Assembly (NCBI GenBank): GCA_049289295.1
Contig: JBATLL010000093.1
Span: 1-64,000, forward strand
DNA: 64,000 nt
DNA from: BOKV01 sp049289295
Lineage (GTDB): Bacteria > Pseudomonadota > Alphaproteobacteria > Rhizobiales > Rhizobiaceae
Direction of reading: 5' to 3'
Shown: positions 31,988 through 41,704 of the stretch, in pieces
Layout of the letters: each line of letters begins with the position of its first letter
How positions within the stretch are numbered: the first letter of the stretch is position 1
Program-made: the position numbers and the translations under genes
Notes under the pieces: generated by a model
Database searches by the model: none
The model's input: only the letters and a program-made list of their open reading frames with translations
Told to the model about the DNA's origin: nothing

Positions 31988-34123
31988 TCAGTCGTCCGAC
32001 TTTTCCTCGTTCTTTTCGCGAACGACTTCTTTGCCGGTTTCCTGGTCAACGACCTTCATCGACAGGCGAACCTTGCCGCGATCATCAAAGCCCATCAGCT
32101 TGACCCAGACCTTCTGTCCTTCCTGGACAACATCCGTGGTCTTGGCGACGCGCTGCTCGGCCAGTTGTGAAATGTGCACGAGGCCATCACGTGAACCGAA
32201 GAAGTTCACGAATGCGCCGAAGTCGACGCACTTGACGACGGTGCCTTCGTAGATCTCGCCAACTTCAGGTTCGGCAACAATGGAGTGGATCCATTTCTTC
32301 GCTGCTTCGATTTCCTTGCCGGAAGCCGATGCGATGCGGACCGTGCCATCATCCTCGATATTGATCTTCGCGCCGGTCTTTTCCACGATTTCGCGGATAA
32401 CCTTGCCGCCGGAGCCGATCACGTCGCGGATCTTGTCGGTCGGGATCGACATTTGTTCGATGCGTGGTGCGAACTCACCAAGTTCACCGCGCGACTCGGC
32501 AAGTGCCTTCGACATTTCACCGAGAATGTGCAGGCGACCATCCTTGGCCTGATCAAGCGCGACGCGCATGATCTCTTCCGTGATGCCCGTGATCTTGATG
32601 TCCATCTGCAGCGACGTGATGCCGTCGGATGTGCCTGCAACCTTGAAGTCCATGTCGCCAAGATGGTCTTCATCACCGAGAATGTCGGAAAGGACCGCGA
32701 ACGCGTCGCCTTCCTTGATGAGGCCCATAGCGATGCCCGCTACAGGTGACTTGACCGGAACGCCGGCATCCATGAGGGCGAGCGATGTGCCGCACACGGT
32801 TGCCATGGACGAAGAGCCGTTCGATTCCGTGATCTCGGAAACGACGCGCAGCGTGTAGGGGAACTCTTCCGCGCTTGGCAGCATCGGACGAACCGCACGC
32901 CATGCAAGCTTGCCGTGGCCGATTTCGCGGCGTCCTGGCGAGCCGATGCGGCCGGTTTCACCGACCGAGAATGGCGGGAAGTTGTAGTGAAGGAGGAAAC
33001 GTTCCTTGTAGGTGCCAGTCAGTGCGTCAATGAACTGCTCATCGTCGGAAGTGCCTAGTGTGGCAACCACGAGCGCCTGCGTTTCACCACGTGTGAACAG
33101 CGCTGAACCATGCGTGCGAGGCAGAATGCCGACTTCCGATACGATCGGGCGAACGGTCTGCGTGTCACGACCATCGATGCGCTTGCCGGACTTCAGGATC
33201 GAGCCGCGAACGACATTTGCCTGCAGGTGCTTGAACACTTCGGAAACAACCTGCGCTTCGGTGGCGCTGGTTTCTTCGGTAATGAACTCGCCCTTCATCT
33301 TGGCTTTTGCCGCGTCAAGCGCCTTGTAGCGTTCCTGCTTGTCGGAAATGGTATAGGCGGCTGCAATGTCCTTGCCGACCAGCTTTTCCATCCGCTTTTC
33401 CAGATCGGAATGATCCGGCACAATGTGATTGCGCGGTTCCTTGGCGGCCTTTTCAGCCAATGAGATGATGGCATCGATCACCGGCTGGAAGCCGCGATGT
33501 CCGAACATGACCGCATCAAGCATGGTCTTTTCGTCGAGCTGCTGCGCTTCTGACTCAACCATCAGCACCGCATCCGCAGTACCGGCGACGACGAGGTCGA
33601 GCTTCGATTCCGGCATCTCGTCGACATTCGGATTGAGCACGAATTCGCCATCGATGAGGCCGACGCGCGCTCCGCCCACCGGTCCCAGGAACGGAACGCC
33701 CGACAGGGTCAGTGCTGCCGAAGCAGCAACCATGGCAACAACATCGGGATCATTTTCCAGATCGTGCTGCAGCACGGTAACGATAACCTGGGTGTCGCAC
33801 TTGAAGCCTTCGGCAAAGAGCGGGCGGATCGGGCGGTCGATCAGGCGGGAAACGAGTGTTTCCTTTTCTGAAGGCCGTCCTTCACGCTTGAAGAAGCCGC
33901 CAGGTATCTTGCCTGCGGCATAGGTCTTTTCCTGATAGTTCACCGTCAGCGGGAAGAAGTCCTGCCCTGGCTTTGGTTCCTTCATTGCGACAACGGTCGC
34001 ATGAACCACGGTTTCGCCGTAGGTGGCGATCACGGAGCCGTCTGCCTGGCGGGCAACCTTGCCCGATTCCAGTGTCAGCGGGCGTCCGCCCCATTCGATT
34101 TCAACTGAATGAACGTCAAACAT
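31988..34123 (-). CDS. pnp: Polyribonucleotide nucleotidyltransferase (PNPase)
   Basis: The 711-aa protein has two RNase PH-like domains separated by a helical region, followed by KH (IREIVEKTGAKINIEDDGTVRI) and S1 (EIYEGTVVKCVDFGAFVNFFGSRDGLVHISQL) RNA-binding domains. It degrades RNA phosphorolytically from the 3' end and is a core part of mRNA turnover. The C-terminal tail is acidic and lysine-rich. ATG 34123 is used with AAGGAC upstream; a longer frame back to 34264 is non-homologous. rpsO lies upstream on the same strand, the classic rpsO-pnp order. Confidence 0.97.
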   Translation of the reverse strand: MFDVHSVEIEWGGRPLTLESGKVARQADGSVIATYGETVVHATVVAMKEPKPGQDFFPLTVNYQEKTYAAGKIPGGFFKREGRPSEKETLVSRLIDRPIRPLFAEGFKCDTQVIVTVLQHDLENDPDVVAMVAASAALTLSGVPFLGPVGGARVGLIDGEFVLNPNVDEMPESKLDLVVAGTADAVLMVESEAQQLDEKTMLDAVMFGHRGFQPVIDAIISLAEKAAKEPRNHIVPDHSDLEKRMEKLVGKDIAAAYTISDKQERYKALDAAKAKMKGEFITEETSATEAQVVSEVFKHLQANVVRGSILKSGKRIDGRDTQTVRPIVSEVGILPRTHGSALFTRGETQALVVATLGTSDDEQFIDALTGTYKERFLLHYNFPPFSVGETGRIGSPGRREIGHGKLAWRAVRPMLPSAEEFPYTLRVVSEITESNGSSSMATVCGTSLALMDAGVPVKSPVAGIAMGLIKEGDAFAVLSDILGDEDHLGDMDFKVAGTSDGITSLQMDIKITGITEEIMRVALDQAKDGRLHILGEMSKALAESRGELGEFAPRIEQMSIPTDKIRDVIGSGGKVIREIVEKTGAKINIEDDGTVRIASASGKEIEAAKKWIHSIVAEPEVGEIYEGTVVKCVDFGAFVNFFGSRDGLVHISQLAEQRVAKTTDVVQEGQKVWVKLMGFDDRGKVRLSMKVVDQETGKEVVREKNEEKSDD

Positions 34124-34360
34124 GTCTTGTCCTTCATATACGGCATCATCTTCCCGGCCTTCGAGGCGGGAAACGGACGTGCCGGTGCTGGATGCGTTTT
34201 GGGCACACCTCGGGCAAGACAACGGGAGGTCCACATGTTCATGCGCGCATCGCGCCGTGGGCATCCGGTAATCCTGCCCCCTCTACTCCCCGGAAAGGCT
34301 GAGTCGGGCGCCGGTTACAACTGGTACATTTCCTGCCGGGACGCATTGAAAACCCGGAGG

Positions 34361-34389
34361 AAAAACAGCGGGCCTTGGAAGGCCCGCTG
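34361..34389 (-). terminator. Terminator/attenuator between rpsO and pnp
   Basis: An 11-bp stem (CAGCGGGCCTT with AAGGCCCGCTG) with a tiny loop is followed on the minus strand by a T5 tract. It lies six bases after the rpsO stop. In the rpsO-pnp arrangement this would terminate most rpsO transcripts, with some readthrough into pnp. Confidence 0.9.
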
Positions 34390-34395
34390 AAAGGG

Positions 34396-34665
34396 TTAGC
34401 GACGCAGACCGAGACGTTCGATCAGCGACTGGTAGCGCGCATTGTCCTTCGACTTCACATAGTCGAGAAGGCGGCGGCGCTGCGAAACCATCTTGAGCAG
34501 GCCACGGCGGGAGTGATTGTCCTTCTTGTGGCCCTTGAAATGTTCCGTGAGGTTTGCAATGCGCTCGGAAAGCACGGCCACCTGGACTTCTGGCGAACCA
34601 GTGTCGCCTTCCTTCGTGGCATATTCCTGAATGAGCGCGGCTTTGCGTTCTGCTGTTATCGACAC
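34396..34665 (-). CDS. rpsO: 30S ribosomal protein S15
   Basis: The 89-aa S15 protein starts at a GTG codon (34665), preceded by AAGGAA at normal spacing. Translation from there gives SITAERKAALIQEYATKEGDTGSPEVQVAVL and the rRNA-binding core HFKGHKKDNHSRRGLL and SQRRRLLDYV, exactly the family length. The open frame runs 17 codons further upstream but that part has no homology. S15 helps assemble the central domain of the 30S subunit. A strong hairpin follows. Confidence 0.97.
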   Translation of the reverse strand: MSITAERKAALIQEYATKEGDTGSPEVQVAVLSERIANLTEHFKGHKKDNHSRRGLLKMVSQRRRLLDYVKSKDNARYQSLIERLGLRR

Positions 34666-34869
34666 CGGATATTCCTTGATGTTGTACGGCGAGGACAGTT
34701 CCAGACGGTCATTCACCGCCTGCTAATGTTCCGGGCCGGAAGGGTTTTGTCGCCGTCAGCCGGGATGTCGTCCAGCCGGGGCCGTTTGCACCGGGCGAGC
34801 CGAAGCTCACCGGTTGCGGCGCATATAGTGGATTTTGTCACCAATTGCCAGTCTTTTTGCGCAGGCCGC

Positions 34870-35187
34870 TCAGCACGCGCTTTTCACATAGGCGTCCGAG
34901 CGATATTGTTTCCACTGCCACAGCGGCACCTGATCGCGCGTTGCGTAAGGTCCGTCAGCCGCGCAGAACCAGCCATTGCGGAAATTGGGATACTGGTTTG
35001 TGTCGATGACATAGGTTCCCGCAGGCGCATCGGCATTTGCCTGGTCCCAGCTGCGTGCACATCCGACAATCGCATACCAGCCGCAGGCTTGAGCAACCTG
35101 AAATGAACCGTCATTGGCCGAGGCAGGAACACCGGCTAAGGCCAATGCTCCAAGTGTGGCAACCATCGCAGCAAGGAGTGATCGCAT
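34870..35187 (-). CDS. Small secreted four-cysteine protein, hypothetical
   Basis: The 105-aa protein starts at ATG 35187 with GGAG nine bases upstream. It has a signal peptide (residues 1-24, ending VPASA). The mature part is rich in aromatic residues and has four cysteines (C35, C43, C75, C105), likely two disulfides. It resembles small periplasmic proteins of rhizobia with a GWYAIVGCARSWDQA segment. Function unknown. It lies 76 bases after the truB stop on the same strand; a GTCCGG-CC-CCGGAC dyad sits in that gap, without a T-tract, so cotranscription is possible. Confidence 0.75.
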   Translation of the reverse strand: MRSLLAAMVATLGALALAGVPASANDGSFQVAQACGWYAIVGCARSWDQANADAPAGTYVIDTNQYPNFRNGWFCAADGPYATRDQVPLWQWKQYRSDAYVKSAC

Positions 35188-35263
35188 CGCTCGTGTCTCC
35201 CAAGAGTCCGGCCCCGGACCGGAAGCTAAAGCAGCACTGCCGAAACGCAAGGCAAAACTGCTT

Positions 35264-36187
35264 TCAGACCATGGAAACCTTGAATACGCGCGTCGGATTG
35301 AATGAACCCTTGTCGACCGAACCGATGGCAACGAGTTCATTGCCGCAGCTGGCAAAGGCTTCATCGGCAAATGTCATGGCATCACGTCCCAGCAGGAGAA
35401 CCGGATTGCCGGAGCGGATACGACTGGCCTGTTGCGCTGAGACCGGCACCTCAGCCAGTTCGGTCAGGGCAATGCCGGTCGCCAGGATTTCCGCATCGAG
35501 GGCTTCGAGGTCGCCTTCAAGTTCAACCAGTTCCTGCAGGGGTACGAGATCGTCCTCGTTGAAGGGATGAACCGCTGTTCTGCGCAGATCCGTGATGTGG
35601 CCGTAGCAACCCAGGTCTCTGCCGATGTCACGCGCGAGCGCGCGGACATAGGTTCCCTTGCCGCATTCGCATTCGAAGGTTGCCTGGTCTGCTGACAAGG
35701 AAAGGAGATCGAGTCTGAAAATGGTTACGCGCCTTGCAGCGATCTCCACCAACTCGCCTTCGCGCGCAAGATTGTAGGCGCGTTCGCCATTGATCTTGAT
35801 GGCCGAAAAGGCTGGCGGCACCTGTTCGATCTCGCCAACATAATTTGCCAGCAAAGTCCGCAAGGCCGCTTCCTGCGGGCGATCGGCACTTGTGCGCACG
35901 ACCTCGCCTTCAAGGTCGTCGGTGTTTGTCTCCGCGCCCCAGGTCACAGTGAATCTGTAGGTCTTGGCACCGTCCATCACGTAGGGAACGGTCTTCGTCG
36001 CTTCGCCCAGCGCAATCGGCAGCATGCCGGACGCAAGCGGGTCCAGTGTGCCGGCATGCCCGCACTTCGCCGCCTTGTAGAGCCATTTCATCTTGGAAAC
36101 GCACTCCGTCGATCCCATGCCGACCGGCTTGTCCAGGATGATCCAGCCGGAAATGTCCCGGCCCTTCTTCTTGCGTTGACGGCTCAT
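35264..36187 (-). CDS. truB: tRNA pseudouridine(55) synthase
   Basis: The 307-aa enzyme makes pseudouridine at position 55 of tRNAs. The catalytic aspartate is in HAGTLDPLASGMLP (D49). The N-terminal GWIILDKPVGMGSTECVSK and YRFTVTWGAETNTDDLEG motifs are typical, and a PUA-like C-terminal region follows. Its start overlaps the stop of rbfA in a four-base ATGA, and the order truB-rbfA-infB is the standard translation operon. Confidence 0.96.
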   Translation of the reverse strand: MSRQRKKKGRDISGWIILDKPVGMGSTECVSKMKWLYKAAKCGHAGTLDPLASGMLPIALGEATKTVPYVMDGAKTYRFTVTWGAETNTDDLEGEVVRTSADRPQEAALRTLLANYVGEIEQVPPAFSAIKINGERAYNLAREGELVEIAARRVTIFRLDLLSLSADQATFECECGKGTYVRALARDIGRDLGCYGHITDLRRTAVHPFNEDDLVPLQELVELEGDLEALDAEILATGIALTELAEVPVSAQQASRIRSGNPVLLLGRDAMTFADEAFASCGNELVAIGSVDKGSFNPTRVFKVSMV

Positions 36188-36594
36188 TCTTCGTCGCCAT
36201 CCTCATCAAGATCGCGGGCCACTTCCGGTTTGTGGAGCAGGGCATCGATCTTTGAAAAATTGTCGAAACTCGTATCGGGGCGGAACCTGAACTCCGGCAT
36301 GTACTTCATCTGCCGCAGGGCGGGAGAGATACGGCCCCGGACAAGTTTCGCGTTGCGTGCCAGCGCCTTGATCACGGGTTGTGGATCACCGCCACCCAGA
36401 GGTGAGAGAAACACGGTGGCGATCTTCAGGTCGGGCGACATCGCAACTTCCGTGATCGCAATCACGGTTCCCTCGATGAGCGGGTCGGGTATCTCGCCCC
36501 TTTGCAGCAATTGCGTCAGCGCGTGGCGAACCATCTCGCCGACGCGTAGCTGACGTTGCGAGGGGCCTTTGGCCCCCCCCGGAAATCTTTTCAT
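36184..36594 (-). CDS. rbfA: Ribosome-binding factor A
   Basis: The 136-aa KH-like protein binds the 30S subunit during late maturation. The start region QRQLRVGEMVRHALTQLLQRGEI and the middle VTIxEVxMSPDLKIATVFLSP are family hallmarks. The C-terminus is acidic (DLDEDGDEE). It lies 62 bases downstream of infB and overlaps truB, consistent with cotranscription. Confidence 0.95.
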   Translation of the reverse strand: MKRFPGGAKGPSQRQLRVGEMVRHALTQLLQRGEIPDPLIEGTVIAITEVAMSPDLKIATVFLSPLGGGDPQPVIKALARNAKLVRGRISPALRQMKYMPEFRFRPDTSFDNFSKIDALLHKPEVARDLDEDGDEE

Positions 36595-36656
36595 GGGTCT
36601 CTCCGTTGATTTTCCCGGAATCGGACCGGAACAATCAGCTGTGGTTCACGGATGGT

Positions 36657-39209
36657 TCAAAGCTTGCGCGTGATATGCTCGACACGGAAGCATTCGATCT
36701 GGTCGCCCTTGCGAATGTCCTGATAGTTCTCGAAGGCCATGCCGCATTCCATGCCGGACTGGACTTCGGAAACTTCATCCTTGAACCGCTTGAGCGTTGA
36801 AAGCTTGCCTTCGTGAATGACGACATTGTCGCGCAGCAGGCGAACGCCCGCGCCGCGCTCCACGCGCCCTTCCGTGATCAGGCAGCCCGCAACCTTGCCG
36901 ACCTTGGAAACGTTGAAGACTTCCAGGATTTCGGCATAGCCAAGGAACGTTTCGCGACGTTCTGGAGCAAGCAGGCCAGACATCGCCGCCTTCATGTCAT
37001 CCACCAGGTCGTAGATGATCGAATAGTAGCGGATTTCGATGCCTTCGCGTTCCGCTGCATCCCTTGCCTGCTTCGACGCACGAACGTTGAAGGCGAGGAT
37101 TGGAGCATTGGAGGCTGCTGCCAGCGAAACATCCGATTCGGTGATGCCACCAACGCCTGAATGGACGATACGCGCCCGCACTTCATTGGTGCCGAGCTTG
37201 TCAAGCGACTGGGCTATTGCTTCTGCCGAGCCACCCACGTCTGCCTTGATGACAACAGCAGCTTCGCGAAGATCGCTGGACTGCAACTGGCTCATCATCT
37301 GTTCCAGCGAACCGCGTGACCCAGCCTGACGCGCCACTGCCTTTTCGCGCGCAAGGCGCTGACGATAGTCGGAAATCTCGCGTGCCCGTGCCTCGTTTTC
37401 GACAACCGCGATGCGGTCACCTGCCATTGGCGTGCCATTGAGGCCCAGCACTTCGACTGGCATGGAAGGCGGTGCGATCGGCAACTGCTCGCCCTTGTCG
37501 TTGACGAGCGCGCGCACCCGGCCCCATTCATTGCCTGCAATGATGATGTCGCCAGTTTTCAGGGTTCCACGCTTCACAAGTACTGTGGCAACCGGGCCGC
37601 GACCCTTGTCGAGTTCGGCTTCCACCACCACGCCTTCGGCGGGACGCTCCGGATTGGCGCGAAGTTCCATCACTTCCGCCTGAAGCAGGATCGTTTCCAG
37701 CAACTTGTCGAGCCCGGTTCCGGTCTTCGCCGATACTTCGACGTCGAGCACATCACCGCCCATCGATTCGACGAAAATCTCATGCTGCAGCAGTTCGGTG
37801 CGGACCTTCTGCGGATTCGCAACCGGCAGGTCGATCTTGTTGATCGCCACGATAACCGGCACGCCGGCTGCCTTGGCATGATTGATCGACTCGATGGTCT
37901 GCGGCATCACACCGTCATTTGCCGCCACGACCAGAATGGCAATGTCGGTTGCCTGCGCACCGCGTGCGCGCATTGCCGTGAAGGCCGCATGGCCCGGCGT
38001 ATCGATGAAGGTTATCAACTGGCCGTTTTTTTCGACCTGATAGGCACCGATGTGCTGGGTAATGCCACCGGCTTCACCGGAAACCACGTTGGCGTTGCGG
38101 ATCGCGTCCAGCAGCGATGTCTTGCCGTGGTCGACATGGCCCATGATCGTCACAACCGGCGGCCGTGGCTTCATGTCGGATGGCTTGTCTTCCACGTCGA
38201 ACAGTCCGATTTCGACATCGGCTTCGGAAACACGCTTGACAGTGTGTCCGAATTCGCTTGCGAGCAGTTCTGCAGTATCGGCGTCGATCACGTCGCCCGG
38301 CTTCATCATCTGTCCCTGTTTCATCAGAAACTTGATGACATCCACGGAGCGTTCGGACATGCGGCTGGCAAGTTCCTGCAACGTGATGGTTTCGGGAAGA
38401 ACGACTTCGCGTACAATCTTTTCGCGTGGCCCGGCATTTGCCATGGCAGCCCTGCGTGCCTTTTCCTGACGCCGGCGCATTGCAGCCAGCGACGGTCCGC
38501 GCACATTGCCGTCCTCGTCAAGTGCATTGGTAAGCGTGAGCTTGGTGCGACGCCGGTCATCGCCCGTCTTGGGCTTGGCGGCCTTTTCCGGCTCTTCGAC
38601 GCGCTTGCGTTCGAAGGGCTTGAGTTCCTTGGGACGTGCGTCGTCGCGCGCTGCTGGGGCAGGTGCGGCAGAAGCCTCGTTCCTTGGGGCAGGTGCCGCT
38701 GGCGCTTCGGCCTTCGTGGCTTCGGTAACCTGGCGTTCTTCCTGCTCTAAGCGACGCTTTTCCATTTCCTCGCGTTCGGCAAGACGGCGTGCGGTTTCCT
38801 CCGCGCGGCGTGCGCTTTCTTCCTCGCGCCGCTGCCGGTCTTCCGTTTCCCGCTGCTGGGATTCCTCGAGCGCACGCTTGCGCGCTTCCATCTCGCTGCT
38901 GGAGAGGTTGGCTGGAATGGACTCGGTGGGCGCCGGGCGCGGTGTCTCCACGGACTTGCGCGCAGCCACCTGCTCCTTGGGCGCGGCAGTAACTGCCGGC
39001 GCGGGCGTGGGAGCCTGCGCTTCTTCGACGGGCTTCCCTTCGCCAGGTTTCGAGAACCTGCGCTTGCGGGTTTCCACCACGACCGCTTTGCTGCGGCCAT
39101 GCGAGAAGTTCTGGCGCACGGTACCCTGCGTCAGCCCACCCGGGCGCAGCGACAGCGTTTTCTTCGATCCAACGCTGAGCTTGTTGTCGTCGGTTTCCTT
39201 GTCACTCAT
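36657..39209 (-). CDS. infB: Translation initiation factor IF-2
   Basis: The 850-aa GTPase positions initiator tRNA on the 30S subunit. A long charged, Glu/Arg/Ala-rich N-terminal region (residues 1-330) with coiled-coil EERQ repeats is followed by the G domain: GHVDHGKTSLLD (G1), DTPGHAAF (G3) and NKIDLP (G4). Domains II-IV complete the protein. The low-complexity N-terminus is usual for alphaproteobacterial IF-2. It is downstream of nusA and the YlxR gene, as in many bacteria. Confidence 0.97.
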   Translation of the reverse strand: MSDKETDDNKLSVGSKKTLSLRPGGLTQGTVRQNFSHGRSKAVVVETRKRRFSKPGEGKPVEEAQAPTPAPAVTAAPKEQVAARKSVETPRPAPTESIPANLSSSEMEARKRALEESQQRETEDRQRREEESARRAEETARRLAEREEMEKRRLEQEERQVTEATKAEAPAAPAPRNEASAAPAPAARDDARPKELKPFERKRVEEPEKAAKPKTGDDRRRTKLTLTNALDEDGNVRGPSLAAMRRRQEKARRAAMANAGPREKIVREVVLPETITLQELASRMSERSVDVIKFLMKQGQMMKPGDVIDADTAELLASEFGHTVKRVSEADVEIGLFDVEDKPSDMKPRPPVVTIMGHVDHGKTSLLDAIRNANVVSGEAGGITQHIGAYQVEKNGQLITFIDTPGHAAFTAMRARGAQATDIAILVVAANDGVMPQTIESINHAKAAGVPVIVAINKIDLPVANPQKVRTELLQHEIFVESMGGDVLDVEVSAKTGTGLDKLLETILLQAEVMELRANPERPAEGVVVEAELDKGRGPVATVLVKRGTLKTGDIIIAGNEWGRVRALVNDKGEQLPIAPPSMPVEVLGLNGTPMAGDRIAVVENEARAREISDYRQRLAREKAVARQAGSRGSLEQMMSQLQSSDLREAAVVIKADVGGSAEAIAQSLDKLGTNEVRARIVHSGVGGITESDVSLAAASNAPILAFNVRASKQARDAAEREGIEIRYYSIIYDLVDDMKAAMSGLLAPERRETFLGYAEILEVFNVSKVGKVAGCLITEGRVERGAGVRLLRDNVVIHEGKLSTLKRFKDEVSEVQSGMECGMAFENYQDIRKGDQIECFRVEHITRKL

Positions 39210-39393
39210 TCTTGCCCTTGGCCCCTTGTTTCGGCCTCAACTCTTTTCGCCAGGTCCGGCACGATGCGTGCTGCGACCCTGAACGGTCCCTTTCGGGGTT
39301 ATGGCGCGCTTTGTGTACCCATGGGGATGGAAAATCCAGCCCTGAGGGGAAATTATCTTTCAATCAGGCCGCGTTCGCACCCGCAACCCGTCT

Positions 39394-40005
39394 TCAAAAC
39401 GTACTGTCTTCGCGGTACAGGTGCAGCAGCCTGGTGAGTTCCGCTGCATTGCGTCCGGCGCCACCATCAATTGCGGCTGCATGTACCACATTTTCACCCC
39501 CCAATGCCAAATCGAATTGCGAAGTGGTAAAGAGCCTCACCGAGGGGATGTCCGGCCCACCCAGTTCACGCGTCGCAGTCGCCGCCTGACGCAGCTTCCG
39601 GATTCCATCCTCTGCCGCTTCGAGCGAGTGCAGAACCAGGATGGCGGAACCATCGCGCACGGCCGCGTTCACCTTCGTGAACCCCGAAACCAGCTGACCT
39701 GCCTTGCGCGCAAGGCCAATGGCTCCAAGTGCTGCCCGGCTCAGCATCCGGTCGGTTTCGGCGGCCAGATCCTGTGGCACGTCGAAATTTCCTTTCAGCG
39801 CCCGGTTGAACAGGCCCTTGCGCACTGCCTCGTCAACCATTGACCGCCGTGCGGTAACCCAGCACCCCCTGCCGGGAAGCTTTTGCTTCAGGTCCGCAAC
39901 AATCTTTCCATCGGGGTCGGCCACGAACCGGATCAGTTGCCCGGCATCGCCAGCTTGCCTGCTGACGATGCAACTTCTGGGATTCATCTCGTTCTCGCCG
40001 TTCAC
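39394..40005 (-). CDS. YlxR-type RNA-binding protein fused to an L7Ae-like domain
   Basis: The 203-aa protein has an N-terminal YlxR (DUF448) domain with the GRGCWV turn (residues 46-51) and R-rich surface, followed by a region from about 90 to 190 with the ALGAIGLARKAGQLVSGFTKV motif of L7Ae-type ribosomal proteins. The N-terminal cysteine of the usual RxCI(V)SR motif is present (PRSCIVSR). In Firmicutes these two are separate genes (ylxR and ylxQ) at the same locus; here they are fused. It lies between nusA and infB in the standard order. Confidence 0.9.
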   Translation of the reverse strand: MNGENEMNPRSCIVSRQAGDAGQLIRFVADPDGKIVADLKQKLPGRGCWVTARRSMVDEAVRKGLFNRALKGNFDVPQDLAAETDRMLSRAALGAIGLARKAGQLVSGFTKVNAAVRDGSAILVLHSLEAAEDGIRKLRQAATATRELGGPDIPSVRLFTTSQFDLALGGENVVHAAAIDGGAGRNAAELTRLLHLYREDSTF

Positions 40006-40019
40006 CCGTTTCCTTTCGT

Positions 40020-41645
40020 TCAGCTCTGCGCTGGTTCCATCTCTGCGGTGTCACCAGCCTCGTCTGCTTCGACTTCTTCAACTGGCGGGTTGAGTTCTTC
40101 CTCGGTGACCCAGCCAGCAGCAAGGCGCGCTGCCATGACCATCTGTTCTGCTTCGACCCGCGAAACATTCAAGCCATCGAGGATACCGGCAAATTTCTTG
40201 GTCTCGCCATCCTTGCGTTCGCTCCAGCCAACAAGATCGTCAGCTGCGCAGCCGGCGAAGTCTTCAAGGCTCTTCACGCCTTCCTTGCCAAGCGCAACAA
40301 GCATTCCCGTGGAAAGGCCCTCGATTGCGCGCAGATCATCGCTGACGCCCAGCGCCGTGCGCTCCTTGTCGAGCTCTGCTTCCCGCCTGTCCAGAAACTC
40401 GCGTGCACGCGCCTGCAACTCTTCGGCGGTTCCCTCGTCGAAGCCTTCGATGTCGGCAATTTCTTCCTGATCGACATAGGCCACTTCCTCGATCGAGCCG
40501 AAGCCCTCCGAAGCCAGCAGCTGTGCAACCATCTCGTCGACGTTGAGCGCTTCCATGAAGGTCTTGGTATTCTCGACGAACTCGGCCTGCCTGCGCTCGC
40601 TTTCTTCCTGCTCGGTCATGATGTCGATGTCCCAGCCCGTGAGCTGTGAAGCAAGACGCACGTTCTGGCCGCGACGCCCGATCGCCAGCGAAAGCTGATC
40701 ATCGGGAACGACCACCTCGATACGTTCCGCTTCCTCGTCGAGGACGACCTTGGCGACCTCGGCTGGCTGTAGCGCATTGACGATAAAGCTTGCTGCGTCC
40801 GGCGACCAGGGGATGATGTCGATCTTCTCGCCCTGCAACTCACCCACAACAGCCTGGACACGGCTGCCGCGCATGCCAACGCAGGCACCTACCGGATCGA
40901 TCGAGGAATCGCGCGAGACTACCGCGATCTTGGCGCGTGAACCGGGATCGCGTGCCACCGACTTGATGGTGATGACGCCATCATAGATTTCCGGCACCTC
41001 CATCGTGAACAGCTTCGCCATGAATTCGGGATGCGTGCGCGACAGGAAGATCTGCGGACCCCGCTGTTCGCGGCGCACGTCGTGAATGTAGGCCCGCACA
41101 CGATCGCCGTAGCGGAAGTTTTCGCGAGGAATGGTTTCGTCGCGGCGGATGATTGCTTCAGCCCGGCCCAGATCGACAATGACATTGCCATATTCGACCC
41201 GCTTCACGGTACCGTTGATGATTTCGCCAACACGGTCCTTGAACTCTTCGAACTGCCGATCGCGCTCGGCTTCGCGCACCTTCTGCACGATGACCTGCTT
41301 GGCGGATTGTGCAGCAATGCGCCCGAAATCCATCGGCGGCAGTGGTTCGGAAACGGAGCCGCCAATCTGGATATTGGGATCCTTGTCACGCGCCAGCTCC
41401 AGCGAAATCTGCGTGGAATAGTCTTCCACGTGATCAACGACTTCCAGAATGCGCTGCAGCTTGATCTCACCGGTCTTCGGATCGATGTCTGCAAGCACAT
41501 TGGTCTCCAGGCCGTACCGTGAACGGGCGGCCTTCTGGATGGCGTCTGCCATCGCCTGAATGACGATCGAACGGTCGATGGATTTTTCACGTGCGACTGC
41601 ATCTGCAATCTGCAGCAGTTCAAGCCTGTTTGCGCTGACAGCCAT
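40020..41645 (-). CDS. nusA: Transcription termination/antitermination protein NusA
   Basis: The 541-aa protein has an N-terminal RNA-polymerase-binding domain, an S1 domain (VGEIINGTVKRVEYGNVIVDLG), two KH domains (DPVGACVGMRGSRVQAV and LSLAIGRRGQNVRLASQLTGW) and C-terminal helix-hairpin-helix repeats. ATG 41645 starts the homologous region; the 19 codons upstream are not conserved. It follows rimP in the rimP-nusA-ylxR-infB order and acts on pausing, termination and rRNA antitermination. Confidence 0.97.
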   Translation of the reverse strand: MAVSANRLELLQIADAVAREKSIDRSIVIQAMADAIQKAARSRYGLETNVLADIDPKTGEIKLQRILEVVDHVEDYSTQISLELARDKDPNIQIGGSVSEPLPPMDFGRIAAQSAKQVIVQKVREAERDRQFEEFKDRVGEIINGTVKRVEYGNVIVDLGRAEAIIRRDETIPRENFRYGDRVRAYIHDVRREQRGPQIFLSRTHPEFMAKLFTMEVPEIYDGVITIKSVARDPGSRAKIAVVSRDSSIDPVGACVGMRGSRVQAVVGELQGEKIDIIPWSPDAASFIVNALQPAEVAKVVLDEEAERIEVVVPDDQLSLAIGRRGQNVRLASQLTGWDIDIMTEQEESERRQAEFVENTKTFMEALNVDEMVAQLLASEGFGSIEEVAYVDQEEIADIEGFDEGTAEELQARAREFLDRREAELDKERTALGVSDDLRAIEGLSTGMLVALGKEGVKSLEDFAGCAADDLVGWSERKDGETKKFAGILDGLNVSRVEAEQMVMAARLAAGWVTEEELNPPVEEVEADEAGDTAEMEPAQS

Positions 41646-41704
41646 GTCTGGTCTCCTTGCAATATTCCCGGATCGCGCCTGGCAACGGCGCCGATCCATC
41701 AAAT

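Noticed and set aside
34666..34716. 17-codon N-terminal extension of rpsO
   Set aside because: S15 is 89 residues and starts at the GTG with a good ribosome site; the upstream part has no match.
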